NCBI GenBank assembly: GCA_036845225.1
Contig: DAIUEJ010000007.1
Span: forward strand, 1 to 64,000
DNA: 64,000 nucleotides
DNA from: FEN-680 sp036845225
GTDB taxonomy: Bacteria > Actinomycetota > Geothermincolia > Fen-727 > Anoxymicrobiaceae
Reading direction: 5' to 3'
Below are positions 41,049 to 48,891 of this stretch, in pieces. Positions within the stretch are counted from its first letter, which is position 1. Every line of letters begins with the position of its first letter. The position numbers and the translations under genes were made by a program. Under the pieces are notes generated by a model. That model was given only the letters and a program-made list of their open reading frames with translations, was not told the DNA's origin and did not search any database.

Positions 41049-42695
41049 TTGGATGTACGCGGTCCGGGCAGCGCGCTGGTCGAGCGGCTGCTCGAGGAGA
41101 GCGACAAGAAGGGATTCCTGGACCCCGCCTCCGTGGAGGCGGTGTCCCGCGAGTTCTCGATACCCGCGAGCAGGGCGTACTCCATCGCGGGACAACTGGA
41201 GCATTTCCACTTCGCGCCCACCCCCAAGGGGACGACAAGCGTCTGCGCCGGCCCGGCATGCGAGCTGGCAGGCTCGGCGGACGTCGCGAGCGCGCTGAAG
41301 GCCCTGCCGGGAGCGAACCCGATCCCTTTGCTCGGCAGCCCCATCTGGCACACGCCCGTCCTGGCGATGGTGCCGGGCAGGAGGGGATCGATGCCCCGCA
41401 GGGTGGGAGTAGAGGCGGCATCATCCATGGGCGATCTCCAGAGGTCTCCACTGGCGACAAGCGCGGAACCGGCGAAAGAGCTGCTTACCGGGAGCGGCGA
41501 GCTGCTGGGCGGCCTCAAGCGCCGGCGCTCGGCGGCTGACTACTTCAAGTCGGACGCGCGGCGGTTTGCCAATTTCATGGAGCAGAATACGGGCGCGGAA
41601 GTCCGGAGCGACATCCGGTCCTCGCGAATCGTGGACACCGCGACCGGGCACGAGATCGCGGACATCATCGAGACGCTGGGGCGCTCCGAGGTGGCCGAGA
41701 GGATGGTCGTGTGCGACGCGGGCGGCCGGGAGCCGGAGAACGACGCCGCGCCGGTCCTCGCGTGGATCGACCCGATGGGCGTGGTCGAAGGGATGCTCCT
41801 CGCCGCGCACGCCTCGGGAGCCGGGCGCGCACTGCTATTTGTGCCGCACGAGCACGCCGGGCTCAGGGAGTCGTTCGCCAGGGCCTTGCGGGACCTCGAG
41901 AGCGAGAGCCTCTGGCCCGCGGTCGAGGTCGGGATGTTTTCCGGGCCTAACTTCGTGCCGACCGACCGCGAGATCGGGATTGCCTCGCTGTACGGCGGGC
42001 TGACCCTGAGCGAGGGAGCGACCCGCGCCTCCGAATCTCGCGCGCGGCTCTGGGGCGCTCACGTTCTGATGTCCGACCCGGAGGCTTTCCTGAGGCTCTC
42101 GCGCAGGGCTTCGGGCGGCCCGAAGGCGACGGCGGCCAGGATCGTGTCGGTCGGGGGACGGGTGAAGGCGCCTTGCGTCGCCGAAGCCTCTCTCACCGCC
42201 ACGGTGGGTGAATTCCTCGGCGAGTCCACCGGCGGGTTCCCCGAGGGCAGCGTCGTGAAAGCCCTCCACTTCGGAGGCGTCTACGGCGGCCCGCTCAGGC
42301 CTGTCGCATTGAACTCCAGGCTGCGAAGCCTCTTCGGCCGGCTGGACGGCGGAGGAAGCGGCCAGATACTCGTGATCGACCGGGACACCTGCATGGTCCG
42401 CTGGAGCGAATACTTCTCCTGGCTGGGCGAGCGTCTCTGCTGCGGAGCCTGCGTCACGGGAAGGCTCGGCCCTTCATACGTGAGGCGTCTCATCAGGAAG
42501 ATCACCGACGGTCGCGGCGAGCTCGCCGACCTCGAGGACATACGGGCCACCATCGAGCTCATGAAGGAGACCGCGCTCTGTCCGCAGGGCGGCAGGGTGC
42601 TGAACCCCGTCCTGGTCTGCCTCGAGAACTTCTCCGGGGAGTTCGAGGAACACATCATCGAAAAGAAATGCCAGGCGCACGTCTGCTGGCCGTAG
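41049..42695 (+). CDS. degenerate NuoE-NuoF-like partner of formate dehydrogenase
   Basis: 548 residues. The N-terminal part is NuoE-like (helical bundle, then VCAGPACELAGSADV, one C-x4-C pair). The middle and C-terminal parts align with NuoF: MVVCDAGGREPEN takes the place of the NADEGEP loop, MGVVEGMLLAAHASGA the following helix, and CCGACVTGRLGPSYVRRLIR the 4Fe-4S region with CLEN near the end. The FMN loop GRGGAGFPTG and the second NuoE Cys pair are absent. NADH or FMN binding is therefore doubtful, and it may be a scaffold or use another electron carrier. TTG 41049 (AGGAG at 41037) is likely; GTG 41034 overlapping the fdhA stop is the alternative. Confidence 0.72.
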   Translation: MDVRGPGSALVERLLEESDKKGFLDPASVEAVSREFSIPASRAYSIAGQLEHFHFAPTPKGTTSVCAGPACELAGSADVASALKALPGANPIPLLGSPIWHTPVLAMVPGRRGSMPRRVGVEAASSMGDLQRSPLATSAEPAKELLTGSGELLGGLKRRRSAADYFKSDARRFANFMEQNTGAEVRSDIRSSRIVDTATGHEIADIIETLGRSEVAERMVVCDAGGREPENDAAPVLAWIDPMGVVEGMLLAAHASGAGRALLFVPHEHAGLRESFARALRDLESESLWPAVEVGMFSGPNFVPTDREIGIASLYGGLTLSEGATRASESRARLWGAHVLMSDPEAFLRLSRRASGGPKATAARIVSVGGRVKAPCVAEASLTATVGEFLGESTGGFPEGSVVKALHFGGVYGGPLRPVALNSRLRSLFGRLDGGGSGQILVIDRDTCMVRWSEYFSWLGERLCCGACVTGRLGPSYVRRLIRKITDGRGELADLEDIRATIELMKETALCPQGGRVLNPVLVCLENFSGEFEEHIIEKKCQAHVCWP

Positions 42696-42731
42696 CGCCC
42701 GATCCGGCGAGTGGAACGCTAAGGAGTTGAG

Positions 42732-43391
42732 ATGAAGAGCATAACGGCTCAGAAGCCTCTCGAGGAACTGCTCGAGATCCTGGGCACCGCGAGCAAAGTG
42801 TTCATCGCGGGGTGCGGCACCTGCCCGACCCTCATCGGCACGGGCGGCATCGACCAGGTGGCTGACCTCGCCGCTTCGCTCAAAGAAGCGGGAAAGCGTG
42901 TCACCGGGACAGTAGTGCTTCCCGTCGCGTGCGAGCCGCTGCCGTTCGAGGCGCGCCGTGAGTTCCTCGAGGGCACTTCCAAGGCGGACGCGGTCCTGGT
43001 GATGTCCTGCGCCTACGGCGTGCGACAGGTGGCGGACATCGTGGCCGGGCCGACGCTCCCGGCTCTCAACACGCTCTTCATCGGCCGCGAAGAGGGGCCG
43101 GGTGTCTTCGTGGAGGAATGCAGCCAGTGCGGCGATTGCGTACTCGGTCTGACCGCCGGGATCTGCCCGATCACCAGGTGCGCGAAGAGCCTGTTCAACG
43201 GGCCCTGCGGCGGCTCGGTCGCAGGCAAGTGCGAAGTCGACCCGAAGATCCCTTGCGGCTGGCAGATGATCTACGACCGGCTCAAGGAGCTGGGCCGCCT
43301 CGAGCAGATGGAGGTAATCATCCCCATCAGGGACTGGAGCAAAGGCTGGTCCGGCGGGCCGAGGCGGTACTCGATGAACGAGAAGAAATAA
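42732..43391 (+). CDS. metV: MetV, zinc-finger-like partner of methylene-THF reductase
   Basis: 219 residues. The N-terminal half has FIAGCGTCPTLIGTGGIDQV and VVLPVACEPLPF with paired Cys. The C-terminal half is the MTHFR-C type: CSQCGDCVLGLTAGICPITR, then CAKSLFNGPCGGSVAGKCEV and IPCGWQMIYDRL, which provide metal or cluster ligands. This partner with MetF is known in acetogens, where it supports methylene-tetrahydrofolate reduction to methyl-THF. AAGGAG precedes ATG 42732. It lies between fdh and the histidine kinase gene. Confidence 0.88.
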   Translation: MKSITAQKPLEELLEILGTASKVFIAGCGTCPTLIGTGGIDQVADLAASLKEAGKRVTGTVVLPVACEPLPFEARREFLEGTSKADAVLVMSCAYGVRQVADIVAGPTLPALNTLFIGREEGPGVFVEECSQCGDCVLGLTAGICPITRCAKSLFNGPCGGSVAGKCEVDPKIPCGWQMIYDRLKELGRLEQMEVIIPIRDWSKGWSGGPRRYSMNEKK

Positions 43392-43398
43392 GAGGGCC

Positions 43399-44640
43399 AT
43401 GCGCTACGAACTGCTCTACGAGATATCCAAGCCGGTCATCGAGGCCGCGGGAGTCAGCAACGTCCTGAGCTCCATTGTCGAGAGCACCTCGAAGGGGACA
43501 GGCGCCAAAGGCTGCTCGCTTCTGACCCTCTCTCCGGACGGCAAGACGCTGGAGCACATGGTGTCCTACGGCCTCAGCGCAGATTACCTGAGCAAGGGCG
43601 AGATCGTGGTCGATGACGCGATCAGGGAGATGCTCGCGGGGCAGCCCATCAACATCGTGAACGTGGCCGACGACCCGCGCATCCAGTACTCCGAGCAGGC
43701 GCTGAAGGAAGGGATCTCGTCGCTCCTCTCGATCCCGGTCCGCGGGACGTCGGGCAACATCATCGGGCTGCTGCGGCTCTACATGTCCAAGGTGACGAAG
43801 TTCAAGCGCGGCGAGACGGACTTCCTCGTCTCGATCGCCGACCTGGGAGGGATAGTCCTCGAGAAAGCCGAGGCCTACGACCGCCTGAAGACTGACGTGG
43901 ATGACGCGAAGTCCGAGATAGAGAAACTCGAAGATGACCGCGAGATGTTTCTGCAGTTCCTCTCCATGGTGGCGCACGACCTGAAAGCGCCGGTCGGCGC
44001 GGTCGAGAGCTACCTCAAGGTCATGCTGCGGGGCTCGCCGGGCCCCCTGACGGAGAAACAGGAGCGTTGGCTCGAGCGCAGCATCGTGCGGCTCGACAGC
44101 ATGCTCGAGCTGATAAGCGACCTGCTGGACGTGTCGCGCCTGGAGACCGGCCAGGTGGCTCCTGAGATGGAGATGACCTCGCTCAGGGGCGTCCTGGAGA
44201 ACTGCGTGGAGACGGCCAGGGGGTTGGCCGACCCCAGGGGCGTCCGCATAATCGCGGACATCGATGGCGATTTCCCCGCGGTCTACGCGTCGGGGAGGCG
44301 CCTGGCGCAGGTCATCAACAACCTGGTATCGAACGCGGTGAGGTATACGCCGGAGGACGGGACCATCGAGATGCGCGCCGGTCTCGAGGGCGACCACATG
44401 CTGGTCGTCGTCGAGGACTCGGGCTCCGGGATCAAGGCCGAGGCGATGCCGAAGATATTTGATGACTTCTTCAGGGGCGACCACGAGACCGAGGGCACCG
44501 GACTGGGGCTGTCGATATGCAAGCGCGTCGTGGAACTTCATGGCGGCAGGATCTGGGCCGAGAGCCCCGTGCCTGGCAGCACCGACGGCACGAGGTTCTC
44601 CTTTACCATTCCTATGAGGCAAGCCGGGAGCGTGGGATAG
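43399..44640 (+). CDS. GAF-domain sensor histidine kinase
   Basis: 413 residues. Residues 1-155 form a GAF domain (GAKGCSLLTLSPDGKTLEHM and SSLLSIPVRGTSGNIIGLLR), a coiled-coil link follows (SEIEKLEDDREM), then HisKA with the phosphorylated His in MVAHDLKAPVGAVESYL (about residue 195) and the ATPase part with NNLVSNAVRYTPEDG (N box), VEDSGSGIKAEAMPKIFDDF and GTGLGLSICKRV. No membrane helix is seen, so it should be cytoplasmic and sense a small molecule or redox state. Starting seven bases after metV, it is part of this operon. Two receiver proteins lie downstream of metF. Confidence 0.9.
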   Translation: MRYELLYEISKPVIEAAGVSNVLSSIVESTSKGTGAKGCSLLTLSPDGKTLEHMVSYGLSADYLSKGEIVVDDAIREMLAGQPINIVNVADDPRIQYSEQALKEGISSLLSIPVRGTSGNIIGLLRLYMSKVTKFKRGETDFLVSIADLGGIVLEKAEAYDRLKTDVDDAKSEIEKLEDDREMFLQFLSMVAHDLKAPVGAVESYLKVMLRGSPGPLTEKQERWLERSIVRLDSMLELISDLLDVSRLETGQVAPEMEMTSLRGVLENCVETARGLADPRGVRIIADIDGDFPAVYASGRRLAQVINNLVSNAVRYTPEDGTIEMRAGLEGDHMLVVVEDSGSGIKAEAMPKIFDDFFRGDHETEGTGLGLSICKRVVELHGGRIWAESPVPGSTDGTRFSFTIPMRQAGSVG

Positions 44641-44661
44641 ACTCAAAAGGGGTTTATTAAG

Positions 44662-45579
44662 ATGAAAGCCGGGACGAATCTGGAGAAAGTGCTCGAGGCG
44701 GGCAATTTCGCGGTGACCGCGGAGATCGGCCCCCCCAAGGGCGGGTCGGCAAAGGTGATCGAGTCGAAGGGCGAGACGCTGCGGCATGCCGCGGACGCGT
44801 TCAACGTGACCGATAACCAGACCGCGGTGGTTCGGATGTCCAGCCTGGCCGCGTGCGGCATCTTGAAGAGCATGGGCCTGGACCCTGTCATGCAGATGCT
44901 CTGCCGCGACCGCAACCGGATCATGCTGCAGGGGGACGTGTGCGGGGCGGTGGCGCTCGGCGTCGGCAACCTCCTGTGTCTCACTGGCGACCACGTCAAG
45001 TTTGGAAACCATCCCGAGGCCAAGGTCGTGTTCGATATCGACTCGGTGCAGCTCATCCAGGCGGTCAAGACCATGCGCGACGAGGGCAAGTTCATAAGCG
45101 GCGAGGAGATCGCGGGGCCGATCCCGATGTTCATCGGCGCGGTCGAGAACCCGTACGCGGACCCCTTCGAGTTCCGCACGGCGAGGCTCGACAAGAAGGT
45201 CAGGGCCGGCGCCGACTTCATCCAGACGCAGGCGGTGTACGACGTCGGAAAGTTCGCTAAGTGGATGGACGAGATCTGCGCAGCGGGTATCGATCAGCGG
45301 ACTCACATTCTCGCCGGAATCATCCCGGTGAAGGCCGTCGGCATGGCTCGCTACATGAGGGACTACGTCTCGGGCGTCGAGATCCCCGATTCGATGATCA
45401 AGAGACTGGAGAAGTCAAAGGACGTCAGGGAAGAAGGGATTCAGGTCATCCTCGATATAATAGAAGAGGTCAAGCTGATACCCGGTGTGCACGGAATACA
45501 TATCCAGGCCGTCGGTTGGGAGGATATCGTCCCCGAGATCGTAGAGCGGGCGGGCCTGCTACCGAGACCGATGCTTTAG
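44662..45579 (+). CDS. metF: MetF, methylene-tetrahydrofolate reductase
   Basis: 305 residues of the MTHFR TIM barrel: FAVTAEIGPPKGGSAKVIES at the start, NVTDNQTAVVRMSSLAACGI (substrate loop), VCGAVALGVGNLLCLTGDHV, then ADFIQTQAVYDVGKFAKWMD and HILAGIIPVKAVGMARYMRD. It reduces 5,10-methylene-THF to 5-methyl-THF, with MetV as probable partner. The histidine kinase gene is inserted between metV and metF. Start ATG 44662 follows AAGGGG. The operon context with formate dehydrogenase implies the Wood-Ljungdahl methyl branch. Confidence 0.92.
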   Translation: MKAGTNLEKVLEAGNFAVTAEIGPPKGGSAKVIESKGETLRHAADAFNVTDNQTAVVRMSSLAACGILKSMGLDPVMQMLCRDRNRIMLQGDVCGAVALGVGNLLCLTGDHVKFGNHPEAKVVFDIDSVQLIQAVKTMRDEGKFISGEEIAGPIPMFIGAVENPYADPFEFRTARLDKKVRAGADFIQTQAVYDVGKFAKWMDEICAAGIDQRTHILAGIIPVKAVGMARYMRDYVSGVEIPDSMIKRLEKSKDVREEGIQVILDIIEEVKLIPGVHGIHIQAVGWEDIVPEIVERAGLLPRPML

Positions 45580-45592
45580 GGAGGGGAGCAAA

Positions 45593-45997
45593 TTGGCAGC
45601 GAAGATACTGGTCGTTGACGACGATCCCGACATCAGGGACGTGCTCGAGGAGTTGCTGGTGGGCGAGGGGTACGAAGTGGTGACGGCCAACGACGGCGTC
45701 CAGGGGCTAGCGGCGATCAAGAAAGAGAATCCCGACATGATGATCCTGGACCTGCTGATGCCTCAGTTGGACGGGTTCGGCGTGTGCAAGCAGTTGCAGG
45801 ACCCTCGCTGGTCGAAGTGGAAGGGCATGCCCATCCTCATCCTGACCTCGGTCCGCGAGGAGGTCAGCCAGAGGCGCTACGAGCTCGAGACCGGCTTGAG
45901 CCTGGACGTCGACGACTACGTCGAGAAGCCGATAGATCCCGACGTGGTGCTGGAACGGGTCAAGAACCTGCTGGCTCGCAAAGGCATTGATGTATAA
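45593..45997 (+). CDS. single-domain response regulator 1
   Basis: 134 residues. The receiver has VVDDDPDIRDVLEELLVGEG, the phospho-Asp in ILDLLMPQLDG (about residue 53), the Thr switch in ILTSVREEV and Lys in VEKPIDPDV. No output domain follows. TTG 45593 is preceded by GGGAGGGGAGC. It stands 13 bases after metF and so should be expressed with the kinase gene. It may relay phosphate or bind a target protein. Confidence 0.9.
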   Translation: MAAKILVVDDDPDIRDVLEELLVGEGYEVVTANDGVQGLAAIKKENPDMMILDLLMPQLDGFGVCKQLQDPRWSKWKGMPILILTSVREEVSQRRYELETGLSLDVDDYVEKPIDPDVVLERVKNLLARKGIDV

Positions 45998-46036
45998 TAG
46001 GAATCCGTTCAATACGGGCTAGAGCAGGAGGATGGA

Positions 46037-46411
46037 ATGAAGAAAGTACTTCTGGTTGATGACGACAAGGACTTCGTAGAGTCCACGAAAGCTGTGCTCG
46101 AGGAGAAATACGAGGTAATCGTGGCCTACGACGGCGACGAGGGAATCAAGACCGCCAAGGCCGAGATGCCCGACCTCATCATCCTGGACGTGATAATGCC
46201 TACGGAAGACGGCTTCAGTGCAGCAGAGGAGATGAAGAACGATCCCGACATCTCCATGATCCCGATAATAATGCTGACCAGCTTCTCGACGCGCGGGGTC
46301 GAGACGAACATCCCGCGGAGCAAGGGCATGGACCTCCAGTCCGAGGACTACATAGAGAAGCCGGTCGAGCCGGACGTCCTGCTCGCGCACGCGGAGAAGC
46401 TGCTCAGCTAG
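46037..46411 (+). CDS. single-domain response regulator 2
   Basis: 124 residues. The acidic pocket is VDDDKDFVESTKAVLEEKYE, the phospho-Asp lies in ILDVIMPTEDG, the switch Thr in MLTSFSTRG and the Lys in EKPVEPDV. The sequence is related to the preceding receiver and again lacks an output domain. AGGAGG precedes ATG 46037. An insertion near the beta4-alpha4 loop (TNIPRSKGMDLQSED) sets it apart from CheY. Confidence 0.9.
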   Translation: MKKVLLVDDDKDFVESTKAVLEEKYEVIVAYDGDEGIKTAKAEMPDLIILDVIMPTEDGFSAAEEMKNDPDISMIPIIMLTSFSTRGVETNIPRSKGMDLQSEDYIEKPVEPDVLLAHAEKLLS

Positions 46412-46462
46412 ATCCGCCCGGCGGGTGAGTGCCCGGGCGCGCGCGATAAGCCGGGCACCGGT

Positions 46463-47179
46463 CTAGACCAGCACCTCGTACTCAGTGATTTTCAGAGGTT
46501 CTCCAAGAAGAGTCGTGCCTGTGCGCATGAAGTTGTGGAAGAGGCCGTCAAAGATCGCCTTGGCCTCGTCGTGCAGGTAATAGATCGGCACCGCCGGGTT
46601 CACATCATCGTAGAAGAACCCCGTCAGGATCCCACCGCGCGGGTAATCCAGCCGGGCCCCGTGTATCTCGTGCAGCGCCGGAAGGTCCAGGTGCTCGAAG
46701 AGCTGCATGAAGGAACGCTTGATGGTGCTCACCCCGCCGCACAGGCCCGCCTTGAACCCGTAATCGATAAGGGCTGAGATCATCGTCGTGGAGACGAAGT
46801 GGCGCGGTAGCGGGTTGTCTCCGGGTCGTTTGATGGCGGTGAGGCGGCTCACCTCGCGGACGCCCTCGCGAGGGCAAGGGGCAAGCTGAGTCGGCGTCTC
46901 GAACTCGTAGTAGACCGATTCGGTCGGGAGCTCCTCGGAATCGATGAGACGAGCGGCGGCAAGCAGCGCTCCGTTCGCGTACGTGCCGAAGTAGATACTG
47001 GCCAGGTCGTATTCGTCGTCGAATATCGCCAGGTCGCCTGGGATGTACCCGCGGCGCTGGTACTCATTCTTGATGAGGTCCTTGACCTCGCGAAGCTCGC
47101 CCTCTTTCGCGACCAGGCCGGAGACTATCTCGATATGCTCGCCGCGATACTCAATGCCGAGCCTCTTAACGGGTTCCAT
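46463..47179 (-). CDS. FeeM/LuxI-like N-acyltransferase (GNAT fold)
   Basis: 238 residues. The N-terminal LIKNEYQRRGYIPGD is followed by an acidic strand turn DEYDLASIYFGTYANGALLA, then AARLIDSEELPTE. A middle motif GVREVSRLTAIKRPGDNPLP resembles the EVSR signature of FeeM and LuxI-type synthases, and ISALIDYGFKAGLCGG with LFEHLDLPALHEI makes the last helices. FeeM enzymes join acyl groups from acyl-ACP or acyl-CoA to amino acids or homoserine lactone. The gene lies 47 bases after a CoA-ligase gene on the same strand. It could be an acetyltransferase of another kind; the product is not known. Confidence 0.65.
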   Translation of the reverse strand: MEPVKRLGIEYRGEHIEIVSGLVAKEGELREVKDLIKNEYQRRGYIPGDLAIFDDEYDLASIYFGTYANGALLAAARLIDSEELPTESVYYEFETPTQLAPCPREGVREVSRLTAIKRPGDNPLPRHFVSTTMISALIDYGFKAGLCGGVSTIKRSFMQLFEHLDLPALHEIHGARLDYPRGGILTGFFYDDVNPAVPIYYLHDEAKAIFDGLFHNFMRTGTTLLGEPLKITEYEVLV

Positions 47180-47226
47180 TCAAAGCCTTTCGGTCGTGCC
47201 GGTCTGTCGCACACGCGTAGATTACC

Positions 47227-48702
47227 TTACTCCGTCGGCCTCATGTCAACAATGCGCATGGCCTTAAGCGTCACCGTCGGGTCGAATATCTCGGACATCT
47301 CCACGAAATCGATCTTCGCCGTCATCTCCACGGCCTTGCGCATGCGCTCCTGGAGCTCCACCTCGATCTCGCCCTCGGCGCGCGACGGCATCGCCGCCAC
47401 CTTGATGATGAGCTCGTCCCCGGAGTACGGGTCGTTCGGATCCTTGGTGGTCAGGACGATCTGGTACTCGGCGACACCTGCGGTGTTCGCGATCTCGTCG
47501 CGCATGATCTCCGGGTTTATCAGCGTCCCCTTGAGGTTGATGAGCTCGCTGGTGCGGCTCGCGTAGGTGCTGCCGACGGCGACCTGCATCCGGACGCTGT
47601 TGCGCCCGCAGTGCGGGCACGTCTCGTGCGTGATGGCGGCGAAGTCCCCGATGACATAGCGCAAGAGGACTGTCCCGGTGCGCACGAGGTGTGTGATGCA
47701 GAGCAGTCCCACTTCGCCGTCGGGAACGCGCTCACCGGTCTCCTCGTCCACGACCTCGAAGAAATACGAGCCGGGGTCGGGCGAGTGGCAGCCCGAGAAT
47801 TCCTCGCACTCGGACAGGGCTCCCTGCATCTCGGTGAAGCCGTACGAGTTCGAGATGAACGGGCGGTCGGCGCCCATGTTCTCGAGCCGCATCCGGATGT
47901 CGTCGCGCATGCCCTTCGGCGCGGCCTCACCCAGCAGCTGGCACCCGAGGATGTGCGAATAGTCGCGGCCCTGCTCCTCCGCCTTCATTATCACCCGGCG
48001 CACGAAGCTCCCGATCCCAACCAGGACATCCGCCTCGGTGTACTCGATGAGCTCGATGGCGTAGTCCATGCTTCGGTGAATGTGGAACTCCTCGTGCGGC
48101 ATGCCCGTGCAGGCGAACGCGCCCTGCCCCAGCGGCGACATGGTGATGATATCGCGCGCCCGGAAGAACCCGATGTGAGGGATAGGGCCGAGCGGGAAGA
48201 GGTTCACCGTGTGCATGCCTGAGATGGCTCCCCCGATCTTCATAGCCCGGAAGATGAGCTGATAGGTCGCGTAGGCGTCGTTGATGGTGTTGTAGAAGGG
48301 CGTTGGCACGCCAGTCGTGGTGCCGGTAGTGTAGGTGACCTCCCAGAGCCAGTCGTAGAGGGTCGCGTTGGTCAGCTTCAGCTTGAAAGCCTCAGGGTCT
48401 GCCATGTAGTCGCGCTTGTAGGTCAGCGGCAGCGCCTTGAGGTCGTCGACGGTCTGGATCTTCGCCGGGTCGATCTTCTCTCGCTTGAAGAGCTCCTTGT
48501 AGTAGGCGCTGCCGTCGGCGATGCGCTCCATCTCGCGGCGGAGGTTCTTGTTCTGCAGCGCGAGGATATCGTCCTTTGAGAAGAAGTTAGGGTCGTCTTT
48601 GTCCTCGGCGTACAGGGGCTCGCTCGCGATGAACTTCAGGGTGTTCTCGGGAGTGACCTCGAACGCGGTCATCGAGCCGTCGGGGTTTCGCATCCGGAGC
48701 AT
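47227..48702 (-). CDS. phenylacetate-CoA-ligase-like (PaaK) AMP-forming ligase
   Basis: 491 residues of the PaaK branch of adenylating enzymes: LWEVTYTTGTTTGVPTPFYN (P-loop), ISNSYGFTEMQGALSECEEF (A5), FFEVVDEETGERVPDGEVGL and VLLRYVIGDFAAITHETCPH with the metal-like CPHCGR loop, then SELINLKGTLINPEIMRDEI and a small C-terminal domain. It should activate an aromatic or other small carboxylic acid as CoA thioester. AGGAGG precedes ATG 48702. The acyltransferase follows in the same transcript, so the CoA ester may be its donor. Confidence 0.85.
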   Translation of the reverse strand: MLRMRNPDGSMTAFEVTPENTLKFIASEPLYAEDKDDPNFFSKDDILALQNKNLRREMERIADGSAYYKELFKREKIDPAKIQTVDDLKALPLTYKRDYMADPEAFKLKLTNATLYDWLWEVTYTTGTTTGVPTPFYNTINDAYATYQLIFRAMKIGGAISGMHTVNLFPLGPIPHIGFFRARDIITMSPLGQGAFACTGMPHEEFHIHRSMDYAIELIEYTEADVLVGIGSFVRRVIMKAEEQGRDYSHILGCQLLGEAAPKGMRDDIRMRLENMGADRPFISNSYGFTEMQGALSECEEFSGCHSPDPGSYFFEVVDEETGERVPDGEVGLLCITHLVRTGTVLLRYVIGDFAAITHETCPHCGRNSVRMQVAVGSTYASRTSELINLKGTLINPEIMRDEIANTAGVAEYQIVLTTKDPNDPYSGDELIIKVAAMPSRAEGEIEVELQERMRKAVEMTAKIDFVEMSEIFDPTVTLKAMRIVDMRPTE

Positions 48703-48764
48703 GGCGTTCCTCCTTCGTGCGGGTGTCGCGTGCCGGGAACAAATATATCAGAGCCACCGCAATG

Positions 48765-48884
48765 ACGTCGTTCGTTTTCCACTTTTCTTTACACTTTTTC
48801 AGCGCGAACAATCTGCGCCACTGGGGTCTGACCCCGCTGGCGCAGCCTCGAGAAGTGTAAAGAAAAGTGGAAAACGAACGACGT
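48765..48884. repeat. 120-base composite palindrome
   Basis: Outer arms 48765-48796 and 48853-48884 are perfect 32-base inverted repeats (ACGTCGTTCGTTTTCCACTT ... AAGTGTAAAGAAAAGTGG). The inner palindrome TGCGCCACTGGGGTC-T-GACCCCGCTGGCGCA occupies 48814-48844. It separates the ligase promoter from the hydrolase stop codon. The outer arm is loosely similar to a single copy near 60165-60200. Confidence 0.9.
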
Positions 48885-48891
48885 AACCTGG

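Noticed and set aside
43327..45306. 659-codon minus-strand frame opposite the kinase and metF genes
   Set aside because: Its composition is Arg/His/Leu/Asp-rich without domain motifs, and it is antisense to two well-supported genes.
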